A stretch of DNA of 64,000 nucleotides from Curtobacterium sp. ER1/6 (lineage in GTDB: Bacteria > Actinomycetota > Actinomycetes > Actinomycetales > Microbacteriaceae). The stretch spans positions 186,001 through 250,000 of the forward strand of contig NZ_MJAK01000002.1 of the NCBI RefSeq assembly GCF_001742745.1, given 5' to 3'. Shown here one piece after another: positions 20,909 to 30,082 of this stretch (position 1 is the first letter of the stretch; every line of letters starts with the position of its first letter). Below the pieces are notes generated by a model. That model had not been told where the DNA came from. It ran no database searches and saw only the letters and a list, made by a program, of their open reading frames with translations. A program made the position numbers and the translations under genes.

Positions 20909-22231
20909 ATGACGAGCACTGCGAACGCCCCCTTCGACCGCCGCGGTGTCCTGCTGTCCGGGTTCCTGCCCGCGGCGCTCTTCGCGATCGGCGAGGGCGC
21001 GATCATCCCGATCATCCCGATCGCGGCGGACTCGCTCGGCGCGAGCCTGGCGTTCGCTGGCTTCGTCGCCGCGCTCATCTTGGTCGGCGAGCTCATCGGG
21101 GACGTGCCGTCGGGGGTCGTCGTCGGACGGATCGGCGAGCGGAACGCGATGATGGGCGCCGCCGTGGTGTCCGTCGTCGGTCTGCTCGTCTGCGTGGTCG
21201 CACCGAACGCGTGGGTGCTCGCGCTCGGGGTGTTCCTCGTCGGTGTGTCCACCGCGGTGTTCGCCCTCGCCCGGCACGCCTACATGACGACCGCCATCCC
21301 GCTGCGGATCCGTGCGCGCGCCCTCTCCAGCCTCGGCGGCGTCTTCCGCTTCGGCTACTTCGTCGGCCCGTTCGTCTCCGCCGGCATCGTCCACGTGACC
21401 GGCACCACGCAGAGCGCCTTCTGGATCCACGTCGTCTGCTGCCTCGCGGCGGCGGTGGTGCTCCTCGTCCTGCGCGACCCCGCGACGGGCGTGCGCGGTC
21501 TGCGGTTGCCGAGCCGCGCCTCCCGTCCGGAGCACGGCCCCGACGGGACGGGCCGGACCGGCGCACCCGCGCCGCACCCTGACGAACCGCCCACCGACAC
21601 CGGCGCGCAGTTCGTCGAACGCGAGGCCCACGGCCTCTTCCGCACCATCCGCGAGAACCGCGCGGTCCTCGCGCGGCTCGGCAGCGGTGCGGCGCTCATC
21701 GGCGCGCTCCGCGCCGGGCGGCAGGTCATCCTGCCCCTCTGGGCGGTCAGCGTCGGTCTCGACGACGCGTCGGCAGCACTGGTCATCGGCATCGCCGGAG
21801 CGGTCGACTTCGCGCTCTTCTACACGAGCGGGCAGATCATGGACCGCTGGGGCCGTCTCGCGAGCGCGTTGCCGTGCATGCTCGGACTGGCGGTCAGCTA
21901 CTTCCTGCTCGCGTGGAGCGGCCACCTGGACGCGAGGGTCGGCTGGTTCGTCGGCATCGCGATCGGCATGTCCCTGGCGAACGGTGTCGGCAGCGGCATC
22001 CTCATGACGCTCGGTGCCGACCTCGCGCCACGCGGCAACCCCGCTCCGTTCCTCGGGGCCTGGCGCTTCACCGGTGACTTCGGGTCGGCGGCGGCGCCGC
22101 TCGTCATCTCCGGGGTCACCGCCGTCGCGTCGCTGGCGCTCGCGAGCGGCGTGATGGGCGTGCTCGGCCTGGTCGGCGCGGGCGTGCTGCTCCGGTACGT
22201 GCCGCGGTACCTGCCGCGTCGGCTGCGCTGA
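20909..22231 (+). CDS. Major facilitator superfamily transporter
   Basis: A 440-aa membrane protein with about twelve hydrophobic segments in two halves, joined by a polar loop at about residues 195-245. Loop 2-3 has [14 protein letters not shown], a degenerate form of the MFS signature, repeated in the second half as [12 protein letters not shown]. This fits a drug/metabolite efflux carrier, but the substrate is not readable. The central loop contains a 16-bp exact match (21514-21529) to an arm of the dispersed intergenic palindrome, encoding part of PSRASRPE. Confidence 0.88.
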   Translation: MTSTANAPFDRRGVLLSGFLPAALFAIGEGAIIPIIPIAADSLGASLAFAGFVAALILVGELIGDVPSGVVVGRIGERNAMMGAAVVSVVGLLVCVVAPNAWVLALGVFLVGVSTAVFALARHAYMTTAIPLRIRARALSSLGGVFRFGYFVGPFVSAGIVHVTGTTQSAFWIHVVCCLAAAVVLLVLRDPATGVRGLRLPSRASRPEHGPDGTGRTGAPAPHPDEPPTDTGAQFVEREAHGLFRTIRENRAVLARLGSGAALIGALRAGRQVILPLWAVSVGLDDASAALVIGIAGAVDFALFYTSGQIMDRWGRLASALPCMLGLAVSYFLLAWSGHLDARVGWFVGIAIGMSLANGVGSGILMTLGADLAPRGNPAPFLGAWRFTGDFGSAAAPLVISGVTAVASLALASGVMGVLGLVGAGVLLRYVPRYLPRRLR

Positions 22232-22296
22232 GCGTGCGCGGTCCGGTCGGTCGGCCTGGAGGCGCGGCCCGACCCCGCCCCGTCCGTCGCGCTCGG

Positions 22297-22302
22297 TAGA
22301 CT
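22297..22302 (+). promoter_or_regulatory. Putative -10 element of tRNA-Leu (TAGACT)
   Basis: TAGACT ends 10 nt before the first base of the tRNA, a normal distance to the mature 5' end. Confidence 0.5.
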
Positions 22303-22312
22303 GCCGCTGCTC

Positions 22313-22393
22313 GCGGGAGTGGTGGAATCGGTAGACACGCAGGATTTAGGTTCCTGTGCCCCAGGCGTGAGGGTTCGAGTCCCTCCTTCCGCA
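22313..22393 (+). tRNA. tRNA-Leu (anticodon TAG)
   Basis: A class II tRNA folds from this sequence. The acceptor stem GCGGGAG pairs with CTTCCGC, the D-loop has GGTAGACAC, the anticodon stem CAGGA/TCCTG encloses loop TTTAGGT (anticodon TAG), a variable arm follows, and the T arm contains GGTTCGAGTCC. CCA does not appear to be encoded. It reads CTN leucine codons. Confidence 0.95.
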
Positions 22394-22449
22394 CCCTCGG
22401 CCGTTCCGCACCCTCGGCCTTCCGCACCCTCGGCCTTCCGCACCCTCGG
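22387..22449. repeat. 16-bp tandem repeat of the tRNA-Leu 3' end
   Basis: TTCCGCACCCTCGG occurs at 22387, 22404, 22420 and 22436. The first copy includes the 3' end of the acceptor stem and the discriminator base of tRNA-Leu. The period is 16-17 bp. It lies between the tRNA and the dedA-family gene. Confidence 0.9.
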
Positions 22450-22548
22450 TGGAGTCACACTTCCGACGGATGGCCGCCGCGGTCCCGGGCGGTACCCTCG
22501 TTCCGCGGGAGTCTCCCCGTGCCCGCCGTCTCCACGACCGGAAGAACC

Positions 22549-23262
22549 ATGCACTCCGTCGCTCTCGCACTCATCCCCTGGCTGGACCCGCAGTACATCC
22601 TCGACCACTTCGGGGCCATCGCCGTGCTCGTGGTCTGCGCGATCGTCTTCGCCGAGACCGGTCTGCTGATCGGCTTCGTCTTCCCCGGTGACAGCCTCCT
22701 CGTCATCACCGGCCTGTTCGCCTTCGACCGGGGCGGCTCCATCGGCGGCATCCCGATCTGGATGGCGGCGCTGATGATCGGTGCCGCGGCCTTCCTCGGC
22801 GGCGAGCTCGGCTACTACATCGGCAAGAAGGCGGGGCCGCCGATCTTCGAGCGCAAGGAGAGCGGCCTGTTCTCCAAGGAGAACGTCGACCGGACGAACG
22901 CGTTCTTCCACCGGTTCGGACCCCTCGCGGTGATCCTCGCCCGCTTCGTCCCCGTCGTGCGCACCTTCGCGCCGATCGCGGCCGGCGTCGGGCGGATGAA
23001 CTACAAGAAGTACTCGCTCTACAACGCGATCGGTGCGGTGATCTGGGGCGTCGGGGTGACCTTCCTCGGGTACTTCCTCGGGTACATCCCGCCGATCGCG
23101 TACGTCGTGCGCAACTACATCGACGTGATCCTCATCCTCGCGGTGGTCGTCACGGTCGTCCCCGCGGGGCTGCACTACTGGCGGACGGCGCGGAAGGCGA
23201 AGCACGCCGCCGAGGCCGAGCAGGCCACCCAGGCGCCCACCGACGGTCCGGCTCGCCCCTGA
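22549..23262 (+). CDS. DedA family (SNARE-associated) membrane protein
   Basis: A 237-aa integral membrane protein of the DedA/VTT family, whose members act as lipid scramblase or transporter-like proteins important for envelope homeostasis. Family markers include FAETGLLIGFVFPGDSLL and GAAAFLGGELGYYIGKKAG in the first half and the FGPLAVILARFVPVVRTFAP block. The ATG at 22549 follows GGAAG at ideal spacing and is preferred over a start 30 bp upstream. The C-terminal 25 residues are Ala/Lys/Glu-rich. Confidence 0.93.
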   Translation: MHSVALALIPWLDPQYILDHFGAIAVLVVCAIVFAETGLLIGFVFPGDSLLVITGLFAFDRGGSIGGIPIWMAALMIGAAAFLGGELGYYIGKKAGPPIFERKESGLFSKENVDRTNAFFHRFGPLAVILARFVPVVRTFAPIAAGVGRMNYKKYSLYNAIGAVIWGVGVTFLGYFLGYIPPIAYVVRNYIDVILILAVVVTVVPAGLHYWRTARKAKHAAEAEQATQAPTDGPARP

Positions 23263-23297
23263 TCCGCTGACGGAGCCCCCGCGGACGGACGCCGAGT

Positions 23298-23369
23298 GGC
23301 GAGACGCCCCACGCAGACCGAGACGCCCCCGGAACCGGGGGCGTCTCGCACGTCCGGGGGCGTCTCGCC
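23298..23369. terminator. Nested double hairpin between dedA-family gene and rdgB
   Basis: The inner palindrome (23319-23348) has 14-bp perfect arms (CGAGACGCCCCCGG). Outer 13-bp arms at 23298-23310 and 23357-23369 repeat the same GGCGAGACGCCCC sequence. It lies between two genes that converge, so it probably stops transcription from both sides. Confidence 0.75.
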
Positions 23370-23414
23370 GGCCCGGGGGCAGCCGCCCGCGGGGCCGGCC
23401 GACCGCCCGGCCGG

Positions 23415-24008
23415 TCAGACCCCGAAGTACTCCCGTACGATCGGCGCGATCCCCCGGAACGCCTTCGACCGGTGCGACAGCGCGTTCTTCTCCTCGCGGG
23501 TCAGCTGCGCCGCCGAACCCTCCGCGTCGTCCGGGTGGAATACCGGGTCGTACCCGTGCCCGCCGTCGCCGACCGGCGCCGTCAGGACCTCCCCGTTCCA
23601 CACCGCCTCGAACAGGTGCTCGGTGCCGTCGGGGGTGACGAAGGCCGCCGCGCAGACGAAGGCCGCAGTGCGCTCGACGACACCCTCCAGGTTCCGCAGC
23701 AGCAGCGCGATGTTGTCGGCGTCCACCCGGGTCCCCGCGTAGCGGGCGGAGTGGATGCCGGGCGCGCCCTCGAGGGCGTCGACCGCGATGCCCGAGTCGT
23801 CGGCGAGCGCCGGCAGCCCGGTGTGCGCCACGGCCGCGCGCGCCTTGATCAGCGCGTTCGCCGCGTAGGTGTCGCCGTCCTCGACCGGCTCCGGCCCGTC
23901 GTAGCCGACGAGCTCGACCCCCTCGCCGAGCGCCTCGCCGAGGATCCCGCGGAGCTCGACGACCTTGCCCTGGTTGTGCGTCGCCAGGACGACGGTGCGC
24001 CCGGTCAC
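23415..24008 (-). CDS. rdgB: RdgB/HAM1 non-canonical purine NTP pyrophosphatase
   Basis: A 197-aa house-cleaning enzyme that hydrolyses dITP, XTP and similar nucleotides to monophosphates. The substrate loop is [13 protein letters not shown], followed by [13 protein letters not shown] with the catalytic aspartates, SARYAGT, and the C-terminal [11 protein letters not shown] and SHRSKAF elements. The GTG start overlaps the rph stop as GTGA. It is the last gene of murI-rph-rdgB, a common actinobacterial arrangement. Confidence 0.96.
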   Translation of the reverse strand: MTGRTVVLATHNQGKVVELRGILGEALGEGVELVGYDGPEPVEDGDTYAANALIKARAAVAHTGLPALADDSGIAVDALEGAPGIHSARYAGTRVDADNIALLLRNLEGVVERTAAFVCAAAFVTPDGTEHLFEAVWNGEVLTAPVGDGGHGYDPVFHPDDAEGSAAQLTREEKNALSHRSKAFRGIAPIVREYFGV

Positions 24009-24736
24009 GCCAGCCCCAGCGCGTCCCGCTGGATGGCGGCGAGCGACCGGTTGCCCGCGAGCCCGAGGTCGAGCAGCGTGTCGAGCTCCGCGCGGTCGAA
24101 CGGCGCGTGCTCGGCGGTGCCCTGCACCTCGATGAACTTCCCGGAGCCGGTCGTGACGATGTTCATGTCGGTGTCGGCCGCCGAGTCCTCGGTGTACGCC
24201 AGGTCGAGCATCGGCTCCCCCCCGACGATGCCGACCGAGATCGCCTGCACGCTGTCGGTCAGCGGCGTGGCCTTCTTCGCGATGAAGCCCTTGTCGCGAC
24301 CCCACTCGATCGCGTCGACCATGGCGACGTACGCGCCCGTGATCGACGCCGTGCGGGTGCCCCCGTCGGCCTGCAGCACGTCGCAGTCGAGCACGAGGGT
24401 GTTCTCCCCGAGGCCCTTCATGTCGACCACGGCACGCAGCGACCGGCCGATCAGGCGCGAGATCTCGTGCGTCCGGCCGCCGACCTTGCCCTTGATCGAC
24501 TCGCGCTGCATGCGCTCGTTCGTCGAGCGGGGCAGCATCGAGTACTCCGCCGTCACCCAGCCCGAACCCTTGCCCGCCATCCAGCGCGGGACCCCGTTCG
24601 TGAAGGACGCCGTGCAGAGCACCTTCGTGTTGCCGAACGAGATGAGCGCGCTGCCCTCGGCCTGCGTGCTCCACCCCCGCTCGATGCTGACCGGACGGTG
24701 GTCGGTGGCGCTGCGGCCGTCGATGCGGGTGCTCAT
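24005..24736 (-). CDS. rph: Ribonuclease PH
   Basis: A 243-aa phosphorolytic exoribonuclease that trims tRNA 3' ends. Family motifs are [15 protein letters not shown], the [16 protein letters not shown] phosphate-binding region, and [19 protein letters not shown] followed by GAYVA. Length is standard. It overlaps murI by 4 bp (ATGA) and rdgB by 4 bp, so all three genes are coupled. Confidence 0.97.
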   Translation of the reverse strand: MSTRIDGRSATDHRPVSIERGWSTQAEGSALISFGNTKVLCTASFTNGVPRWMAGKGSGWVTAEYSMLPRSTNERMQRESIKGKVGGRTHEISRLIGRSLRAVVDMKGLGENTLVLDCDVLQADGGTRTASITGAYVAMVDAIEWGRDKGFIAKKATPLTDSVQAISVGIVGGEPMLDLAYTEDSAADTDMNIVTTGSGKFIEVQGTAEHAPFDRAELDTLLDLGLAGNRSLAAIQRDALGLA

Positions 24737-25578
24737 GGGGTCCTTTCGGTGCGGGGCAGCGTGATCGCCCCTGTCTGGAGGTGTCCGACGCTCGAGACCT
24801 CGGGTCCGAGGAAGCGCCGGGCGAGCCGGATGAAGCCGTTGCCGTCGTCGCCCGTCGCCTCGAACGCGTAGGTCGGCGGTCCGGGGCTGGTGCGTTCGAG
24901 TCCGTGTTCCACGAGTCGGCGGTAGACGTCGTTCGCGGTCTCCTCGGCACTCGAGACGAGCGTCACGTCCGGGCCCATCACGTACTGGATCGCCGCGGAC
25001 ATGAGCGGGTAGTGCGTGCAGCCGAGCACGAGCGTGTCGACGTCGGCGGCACGGATCGGCGCGAGGTACTGCGCCGCGACCTCGCGGAGTGCCGGTGACG
25101 AGGTGTCGCCCGCCTCGACGAACTCGACGAACCGCGGGCAGGCGGCCACGGTCAGGTCGACGTCGGCGGCCACCGCGAAGGCGTCCTCGTACGCCCGCGA
25201 GGCGATCGTCCCCACCGTGCCGATCACGCCGACGCGACCGGTGCGGGTCTGCTTCACCGCTGCCCGGGCCGCGGGCTGGATGACCTCGACGACGGGGATG
25301 CCGTACGCCTGCTCGTACCGTTCCCGCGCGTCGCGCAGCACGGCCGACGACGCGGTGTTGCACGCGATCACGAGCGCCTTGACGCCCTGGTCGACGAGGT
25401 CGTCCATCACCTCGAGCGCGTACCGCCGCACGTCGGCGATCGGCTTCGGGCCGTAGGGCGAGTGGGCGGTGTCCCCCACGTACCGGATGCTCTCGCGGGG
25501 CAGCTGGTCGATGATCGCCCGCGCCACCGTGAGCCCACCGACGCCGCTGTCGAAGACTCCGATCGGTGCATCCGTCAC
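24733..25578 (-). CDS. murI: Glutamate racemase
   Basis: A 281-aa racemase that supplies D-glutamate for peptidoglycan. The two catalytic cysteines are in [10 protein letters not shown] and [10 protein letters not shown], and the N-terminus has the [13 protein letters not shown] block. The GTG at 25578 is preferred because a TACGCT hexamer ends 6 nt upstream and the N-terminal motif starts directly afterwards. It heads the murI-rph-rdgB operon and is divergent from the nicotinate phosphoribosyltransferase gene. Confidence 0.97.
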   Translation of the reverse strand: MTDAPIGVFDSGVGGLTVARAIIDQLPRESIRYVGDTAHSPYGPKPIADVRRYALEVMDDLVDQGVKALVIACNTASSAVLRDARERYEQAYGIPVVEVIQPAARAAVKQTRTGRVGVIGTVGTIASRAYEDAFAVAADVDLTVAACPRFVEFVEAGDTSSPALREVAAQYLAPIRAADVDTLVLGCTHYPLMSAAIQYVMGPDVTLVSSAEETANDVYRRLVEHGLERTSPGPPTYAFEATGDDGNGFIRLARRFLGPEVSSVGHLQTGAITLPRTERTP

Positions 25579-25584
25579 CGCACC

Positions 25585-25590
25585 AGCGTA
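25585..25590 (-). promoter_or_regulatory. Putative -10 element of murI-rph-rdgB (TACGCT)
   Basis: TACGCT ends 6 nt before the murI GTG, in the leaderless arrangement. Confidence 0.5.
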
Positions 25591-25658
25591 CCGAGCCGCG
25601 CCGGGGCACCCCCACCGGTCCCGACCGCGCGCCGCAGCCGCACCCACCTCCGCGTCAC

Positions 25659-25664
25659 TAGTGT
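25659..25664 (+). promoter_or_regulatory. Putative -10 element of pncB (TAGTGT)
   Basis: TAGTGT ends 7 nt before the GTG at 25672. GGGAG lies only one base before the start, too close for a normal ribosome-binding site, which favours a leaderless transcript. Confidence 0.45.
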
Positions 25665-25671
25665 CGGGAGC

Positions 25672-26961
25672 GTGACCAGCGCGCTCCTCACGGACCAGTA
25701 CGAACTCACCATGGTGGACGCCGCCCTCAAGGACGGCACCGCCGATCGACGCTGCGTCTTCGAGGTGTTCTCGCGCCGCCTCCCCGACGGCCGCCGGTAC
25801 GGGGTCGCCGCGGGTCTCGGCCGCTTCCTCACCGCCCTCACCGAGTTCCGGTTCGGCGACGACGAGATCGGCTTCCTCCGGGACCGCAACGTGATCGACG
25901 AGGGCACCGCACGCTGGCTCGCCGACTACCGCTTCACGGGCGACGTCCGCGCCTACCGGGAGGGCGAGGTGTTCTTCCCGAACTCCCCCGTCCTGCAGGT
26001 CGAGGGCACCTTCGCCGAGGCCGTCGTCCTCGAGACCCTCGCGCTGAGCGTCTTCAACGCCGACTCCGCCATCGCCGGCGCCGCGGCCCGCATGGTCTCC
26101 GCCGCCGACGGCCGTCCGCTCGCCGAGATGGGCTCGCGCCGCACGGGCGAGTGGAACGCCGTCGCCGCCGCCCGAGCCGCGTACATCGCCGGGTTCGGCG
26201 CGACGAGCAACCTCGAGGCCGGCCGCACCTGGGGCATCCCGACGATGGGCACCGCGGCGCACGCCTTCACGCTCCTGCACGACTCCGAGGAGGCCGCGTT
26301 CCGCTCCCAGCTCGACGCCCTCGGGACCGGGACCACCCTGCTCGTCGACACGTACGACATCGAGGCGGCCGTCGAGACCGCGGTCCGGCTGACGGACGGC
26401 CGGCTCGGCGCGGTGCGCATCGACAGCGGGGACCTGCCGAGCGTGGTCGCGTCGGTGCGGGCGCAGCTCGACCGCCTCGGTGCCACCGCCACGAAGATCA
26501 CGGTCACGAACGACCTCGACGAGTACACGATCGCCGCGCTGCGGGCCGCCCCGGTCGACTCCTACGGCGTCGGCACGAGCGTGGTGTCCGGCTCGGGCCA
26601 CCCGGCGGCGGGCATGGTGTTCAAGCTGGTCGCCCACCGGACGCCGTCCGGCGACGAGTGGGTCCCGGTCGCGAAGAAGTCGGCGGACAAGGCCTCGACC
26701 GGCGGACGCAAGGAGGCCGGCCGTCGCCTCCGCAACGGCATCGCGACCGCGGAGGTCGTCCGCACCTCCGGTCGGGTCGGGCCCGACGAGCGCCCGCTGC
26801 TCGTCCCGGTGGTGACCCACGGCGAGGTCGACCCGGCGTTCCTCGGGGTCGCCGGCGTCGAGGCCGCACGGGCGCACCACGAGCGCGCGAAGGCGGAACT
26901 GCCGGCCGACGCGTCGCGCATCGGACGCGGCGACCCGGCGATCCCGACCCTGGTGATCTGA
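25672..26961 (+). CDS. pncB: Nicotinate phosphoribosyltransferase
   Basis: A 429-aa enzyme of NAD salvage that converts nicotinate and PRPP to nicotinate mononucleotide. Recognisable elements are [15 protein letters not shown] at the N-terminus, [20 protein letters not shown] with the catalytic region, GTAAHAF, RIDSGDL and the GVGTSVVSG phosphate-binding loop. The GTG start is supported by the TAGTGT hexamer just upstream and by family length. Confidence 0.95.
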   Translation: MTSALLTDQYELTMVDAALKDGTADRRCVFEVFSRRLPDGRRYGVAAGLGRFLTALTEFRFGDDEIGFLRDRNVIDEGTARWLADYRFTGDVRAYREGEVFFPNSPVLQVEGTFAEAVVLETLALSVFNADSAIAGAAARMVSAADGRPLAEMGSRRTGEWNAVAAARAAYIAGFGATSNLEAGRTWGIPTMGTAAHAFTLLHDSEEAAFRSQLDALGTGTTLLVDTYDIEAAVETAVRLTDGRLGAVRIDSGDLPSVVASVRAQLDRLGATATKITVTNDLDEYTIAALRAAPVDSYGVGTSVVSGSGHPAAGMVFKLVAHRTPSGDEWVPVAKKSADKASTGGRKEAGRRLRNGIATAEVVRTSGRVGPDERPLLVPVVTHGEVDPAFLGVAGVEAARAHHERAKAELPADASRIGRGDPAIPTLVI

Positions 26962-26979
26962 GCGGGGCAGCGGGCCCGG

Positions 26980-27240
26980 CTACTCGGCCTTCATCTTCTC
27001 GTAGATCGCCTTGCAGTCCGGGCACACCGGGAACTTCTCGGGATCACGGCCCGGGATCCACTTCTTGCCGCAGAGCGCCTTGACGGGCTTGCCGGTGAGG
27101 GCGGACTGCAGGATCTTGTCCTTCTTGACGTAGTGCGAGAAGCGCTCGTGGTCACCGGGCTCGATCGCCTCTTCCTCGAGGAGCTTCTCGAGTTCGCGGT
27201 CCATCACGTCGAGGCCGCCGCCGGGTTCGGTCATGCTCAT
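26980..27240 (-). CDS. DUF3039 family small protein
   Basis: An 86-aa acidic protein of the actinobacterial DUF3039 family. One cysteine in VKALCGKKW and a CPDC pair suggest a small zinc-binding domain, which is my inference. A TACCCT hexamer ends 6 nt before the start. The gene converges with pncB, with 18 bp between the stops. Function unknown. Confidence 0.88.
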   Translation of the reverse strand: MSMTEPGGGLDVMDRELEKLLEEEAIEPGDHERFSHYVKKDKILQSALTGKPVKALCGKKWIPGRDPEKFPVCPDCKAIYEKMKAE

Positions 27241-27246
27241 GCCCCC

Positions 27247-27252
27247 AGGGTA
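27247..27252 (-). promoter_or_regulatory. Putative -10 element of the DUF3039 gene (TACCCT)
   Basis: TACCCT ends 6 nt before the ATG at 27240. Confidence 0.5.
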
Positions 27253-27275
27253 CGACGGTGCGGCTGCGGCCGCGA

Positions 27276-27319
27276 CGGACGGGAGGCGCGTGGCGGGCCC
27301 GCCACGCGCCTCCCGTCCG
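27276..27319. terminator. Perfect 44-bp palindrome after the ABC permease gene
   Basis: 22-bp arms, beginning CGGACGGGAGGCGCG, meet without a loop. It lies 46 bp after the permease stop in the direction of transcription. It is the most perfect copy of the dispersed GGGAGGCGCGG palindrome. Confidence 0.7.
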
Positions 27320-27365
27320 GTGGGTGGTCACGGGACGGCGACGCGTCCCCTCCCACGCGTACCGC

Positions 27366-28937
27366 TCAGTTCCGCTGGGCCGCCGCGAGCAGGTCCGGAC
27401 CGTGCTTGTCGAAGAGGCGGCCGCCGACGGCGACGCCCACCGTGAGGACGAGCAGGCCCACGGCGCAGCCGACCACGAGGGTCGCGAGCGCCCAGGGTTC
27501 CGGCCCCTCGACCGCGGTGAGCACGGCCAGCCAGACCGCGGGCACCAGCGACAGCAGGATCCCCACGACCATCGTGGTCTGCGCCACCATCGCGGTCGTC
27601 CCGGCCGCCTGCGGCTGCTGGAACGGGTGGTCGCCGGGTCGGACCGTCGGGTAGGGCAGGGCCACGGAGACGATGCTGGACAGGCCGAGTCCGGCGAGCA
27701 GTGCGCAGACGGCGATGCCGGTCAGCACCGGGAAGGCGGTCGGGTCGCCGAAGAGCCGCGCCGAGACGGCCGCGCCGGCGACGACCAGGGGCAACCCGAC
27801 GACGAGCACCGGCACGAGTCGACCGAGTCGGTCGCTCCACCCGGGGGCGCCGGACGCGACGTGCAGCCACACCGCGGTGTTGTCGTAGGAGACGTCGTTG
27901 TGCGGCAGGAAGCCCGCGATGAGGGCCATGATCGGCAGCGGGACGAGCGCCGTCCAGTGCCACGGGACACCGGCGACGCCGAGGGGCAGCACGACGATCG
28001 GCACGAACAGGATGACCAGGTACGACATCCGGTACCGCGGATCGCGGGCCCAGTAGGTCAGGGCGCGGGCGGCCACGGCACCGAGCGGACTCGACCCGAG
28101 CCGGTCGAACCAGCCGAGGCCGCGGTAGCGACGGGTGGACGCACGACCGTCGACGGCCTCGAGCGCACGCCCGACGAGCGCCCACCACGCCCACGCGAGC
28201 AGGGCGACGACGGCGAGTGCGACGAGCAGCTTGAGCACGCCCTCGCCCACCCGGCCGCTCGCGACGTCAGCGGGCACCGCCCATGCCGCACCCCACGGGG
28301 TCCACCCGGCCACGTCGGCGACCCGGCGCAGCTCGCTGCTCGCGGGGTCGAGCCAGTCGGAGCGCAGCAGGAGCGAGACGACGGGGAGCCCGAGCACCAC
28401 GATCACGAGCGCGGCGAGCCAGCCGGCGTCGCGGGAGCGCTGCGGGCCGACGAACACGGCACCAACCGCGCATCCGACGCGCACGAGCAGCGCGCACGTG
28501 GCGACGGCGAGCAGGGCGGCGAGGGTCGCGAGGACGGCGGTCCCGCCACTGCGCGACCACGCACCGACCTGGCCGACGGCGACGATCGCCACCGCGAGCA
28601 CCGGGACCCCGACGAGTCCGGCGACGGCGAGACCGACGACGAGGCGACGCCGGTCGATGCCGAAGACCGCGAAGCGCCGCGGGTCGAACTGGTCGCTGCG
28701 TCCGACGACGAGCGGCACGAGCGTGAAGGCGACGGAGACGAACGTCCCGACGGGCACCGCGATCGAGCGCGCGACCTCGACGGGTGCGCCGCGCAGGGCG
28801 AGCAGCTCGCCGGCGACGAACACCGCGGCGAGCAGGCCGAGGAGGCTGCCGAGCACGACGAGCACGGACCGACGGGCACCGCCGCGGACCTCGCCCGCGA
28901 GCAGGTCGACCCTCAGTCGGAGAAGCTGTGCAACCAT
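27366..28937 (-). CDS. ABC transporter permease, multi-span
   Basis: A 523-aa membrane protein with about twelve hydrophobic segments, partner of the ATPase directly upstream. No signature identifies the substrate. The central cytoplasmic part has STRRYRGLGWFDRLG followed by ARALTYWARDPRYRMSY, a pattern I associate with large ABC-2-like exporters of unknown cargo. The ATG at 28937 lies 25 bp inside the end of the ATPase gene, which gives tight translational coupling. A perfect palindrome follows the stop. Confidence 0.85.
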   Translation of the reverse strand: MVAQLLRLRVDLLAGEVRGGARRSVLVVLGSLLGLLAAVFVAGELLALRGAPVEVARSIAVPVGTFVSVAFTLVPLVVGRSDQFDPRRFAVFGIDRRRLVVGLAVAGLVGVPVLAVAIVAVGQVGAWSRSGGTAVLATLAALLAVATCALLVRVGCAVGAVFVGPQRSRDAGWLAALVIVVLGLPVVSLLLRSDWLDPASSELRRVADVAGWTPWGAAWAVPADVASGRVGEGVLKLLVALAVVALLAWAWWALVGRALEAVDGRASTRRYRGLGWFDRLGSSPLGAVAARALTYWARDPRYRMSYLVILFVPIVVLPLGVAGVPWHWTALVPLPIMALIAGFLPHNDVSYDNTAVWLHVASGAPGWSDRLGRLVPVLVVGLPLVVAGAAVSARLFGDPTAFPVLTGIAVCALLAGLGLSSIVSVALPYPTVRPGDHPFQQPQAAGTTAMVAQTTMVVGILLSLVPAVWLAVLTAVEGPEPWALATLVVGCAVGLLVLTVGVAVGGRLFDKHGPDLLAAAQRN

Positions 28938-30070
28938 TCCATGCTCTCTGCCACGACGCGGCCGCCCGCGAGTTCGACGAACTTGTCCTCGAGGCTCCGA
29001 CGACCGCGGACCTGCGCCATCGTGCCGGAGGCCAGGACGCGGCCGCCGACGATGATCGCGACCGAGTCGCACGTGCGCTGGACGAGCTCCATGGAGTGGC
29101 TTGAGAGCACCACGGTCCCGCCGCCGCGCGTGTAGCGGCGCAGGATGTCCGTGATCGTCGCCGCGCTCACCGGGTCGACGGACTCGAAGGGTTCGTCGAG
29201 CACGAGCACGCGGGGCGAGTGGATGAGCGTCGCGGCGAGCGCGATCTTCTTCGCCATGCCCACCGAGTAGTCGGCGACCTGGCGACCGAGTGCCTCCCCC
29301 AGGCCGAACGCCTCGGCGAGGTCGGCGCTGCGCTCCCGAGCGGTCGCACCGTCCAGGCCGCGGAGGGTCGCCGAGTACTGCAGCAGCTGTCCGCCGGTCA
29401 GCCGGTCGAACAGGCGCAGCCGGTCGGGCAGGACACCGAGGGCGCGCTTCGCCGCGGTCGGGTCGGACCACACGTCGTGGTCGAGCACGGTCACCGTCCC
29501 GGCGTCCGGGCGCAGCAGTCCGGTGACCATGGAGAGGGTCGTGGTCTTGCCCGCGCCGTTCGGTCCGACGACGCCGAAGATCGAGCCCTGGCGGATCTCC
29601 AGGTCCACCTCGTCCGCGGCGAGGGTCTGCCCGTAGCGCTTCACGAGGCCGCTCGCGCGCAGCACGACGGGCTGCTGCGGCTGCGCCGCCTGGGCGGCCG
29701 ACGCCGTCGCGGTCGGCTGGCGCTTCGGCGTGCGCTTCCGGCCCGCTGCGCCAGCGACGGCTCCGTCGTGCTCTGCCCCGGTGGTCGCGTCGGCCGCGAC
29801 GACGGAGCCGTCATCGCGTGCCGTCGCGGCGGCGGTGCCCGGTCCGGCGGGTCGGGACGCACGGCCCTTCCCCTTCCCCTTGCCCTTCCGCGGAGTGCGG
29901 GCCGGCGCGGGTGCGGCCGTCTGCTCGTCGGTCATCTCGTCACCATCGGAGGCGTCGTGCGCATCCCCGTCCCCCACGTCGTCGGCGGCGTCCCCGGCCT
30001 GGTCGTCCGCCTCGGTCGTCCAGGCGGCGTCGGACGTCGCGTACACGTCGTCGTCATCAGCTGCAGCCAC
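28913..30070 (-). CDS. ABC transporter ATP-binding protein with disordered N-terminal extension
   Basis: A 385-aa ATPase. The nucleotide-binding domain (about residues 135-360) has Walker A GPNGAGKTT, signature YSVGMAKKIALAA, Walker B LVLDEPFESVDP and the switch LSSHSM. About 130 residues precede it: first strongly acidic (many Asp), then a KGKGKGKGR basic run, then Ala/Thr/Gln-rich. The GTG at 30070 is preferred over one 30 bp upstream because a TACGGT hexamer ends 6 nt before it. MTDEQTAAPAP, about 45 codons in, is another possible start. The role of the extension is unknown. Confidence 0.87.
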   Translation of the reverse strand: MAAADDDDVYATSDAAWTTEADDQAGDAADDVGDGDAHDASDGDEMTDEQTAAPAPARTPRKGKGKGKGRASRPAGPGTAAATARDDGSVVAADATTGAEHDGAVAGAAGRKRTPKRQPTATASAAQAAQPQQPVVLRASGLVKRYGQTLAADEVDLEIRQGSIFGVVGPNGAGKTTTLSMVTGLLRPDAGTVTVLDHDVWSDPTAAKRALGVLPDRLRLFDRLTGGQLLQYSATLRGLDGATARERSADLAEAFGLGEALGRQVADYSVGMAKKIALAATLIHSPRVLVLDEPFESVDPVSAATITDILRRYTRGGGTVVLSSHSMELVQRTCDSVAIIVGGRVLASGTMAQVRGRRSLEDKFVELAGGRVVAESMEWLHSFSD

Positions 30071-30076
30071 GGCCCA

Positions 30077-30082
30077 ACCGTA
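30077..30082 (-). promoter_or_regulatory. Putative -10 element of the ABC ATPase gene (TACGGT)
   Basis: TACGGT ends 6 nt before the GTG at 30070, which supports that start and a leaderless transcript. Confidence 0.45.

Noticed and set aside
22313-23262. Genomic island inserted at tRNA-Leu
   Set aside because: The next gene is an ordinary DedA-family gene, and no integrase or distant copy of the tRNA end was seen within the window.
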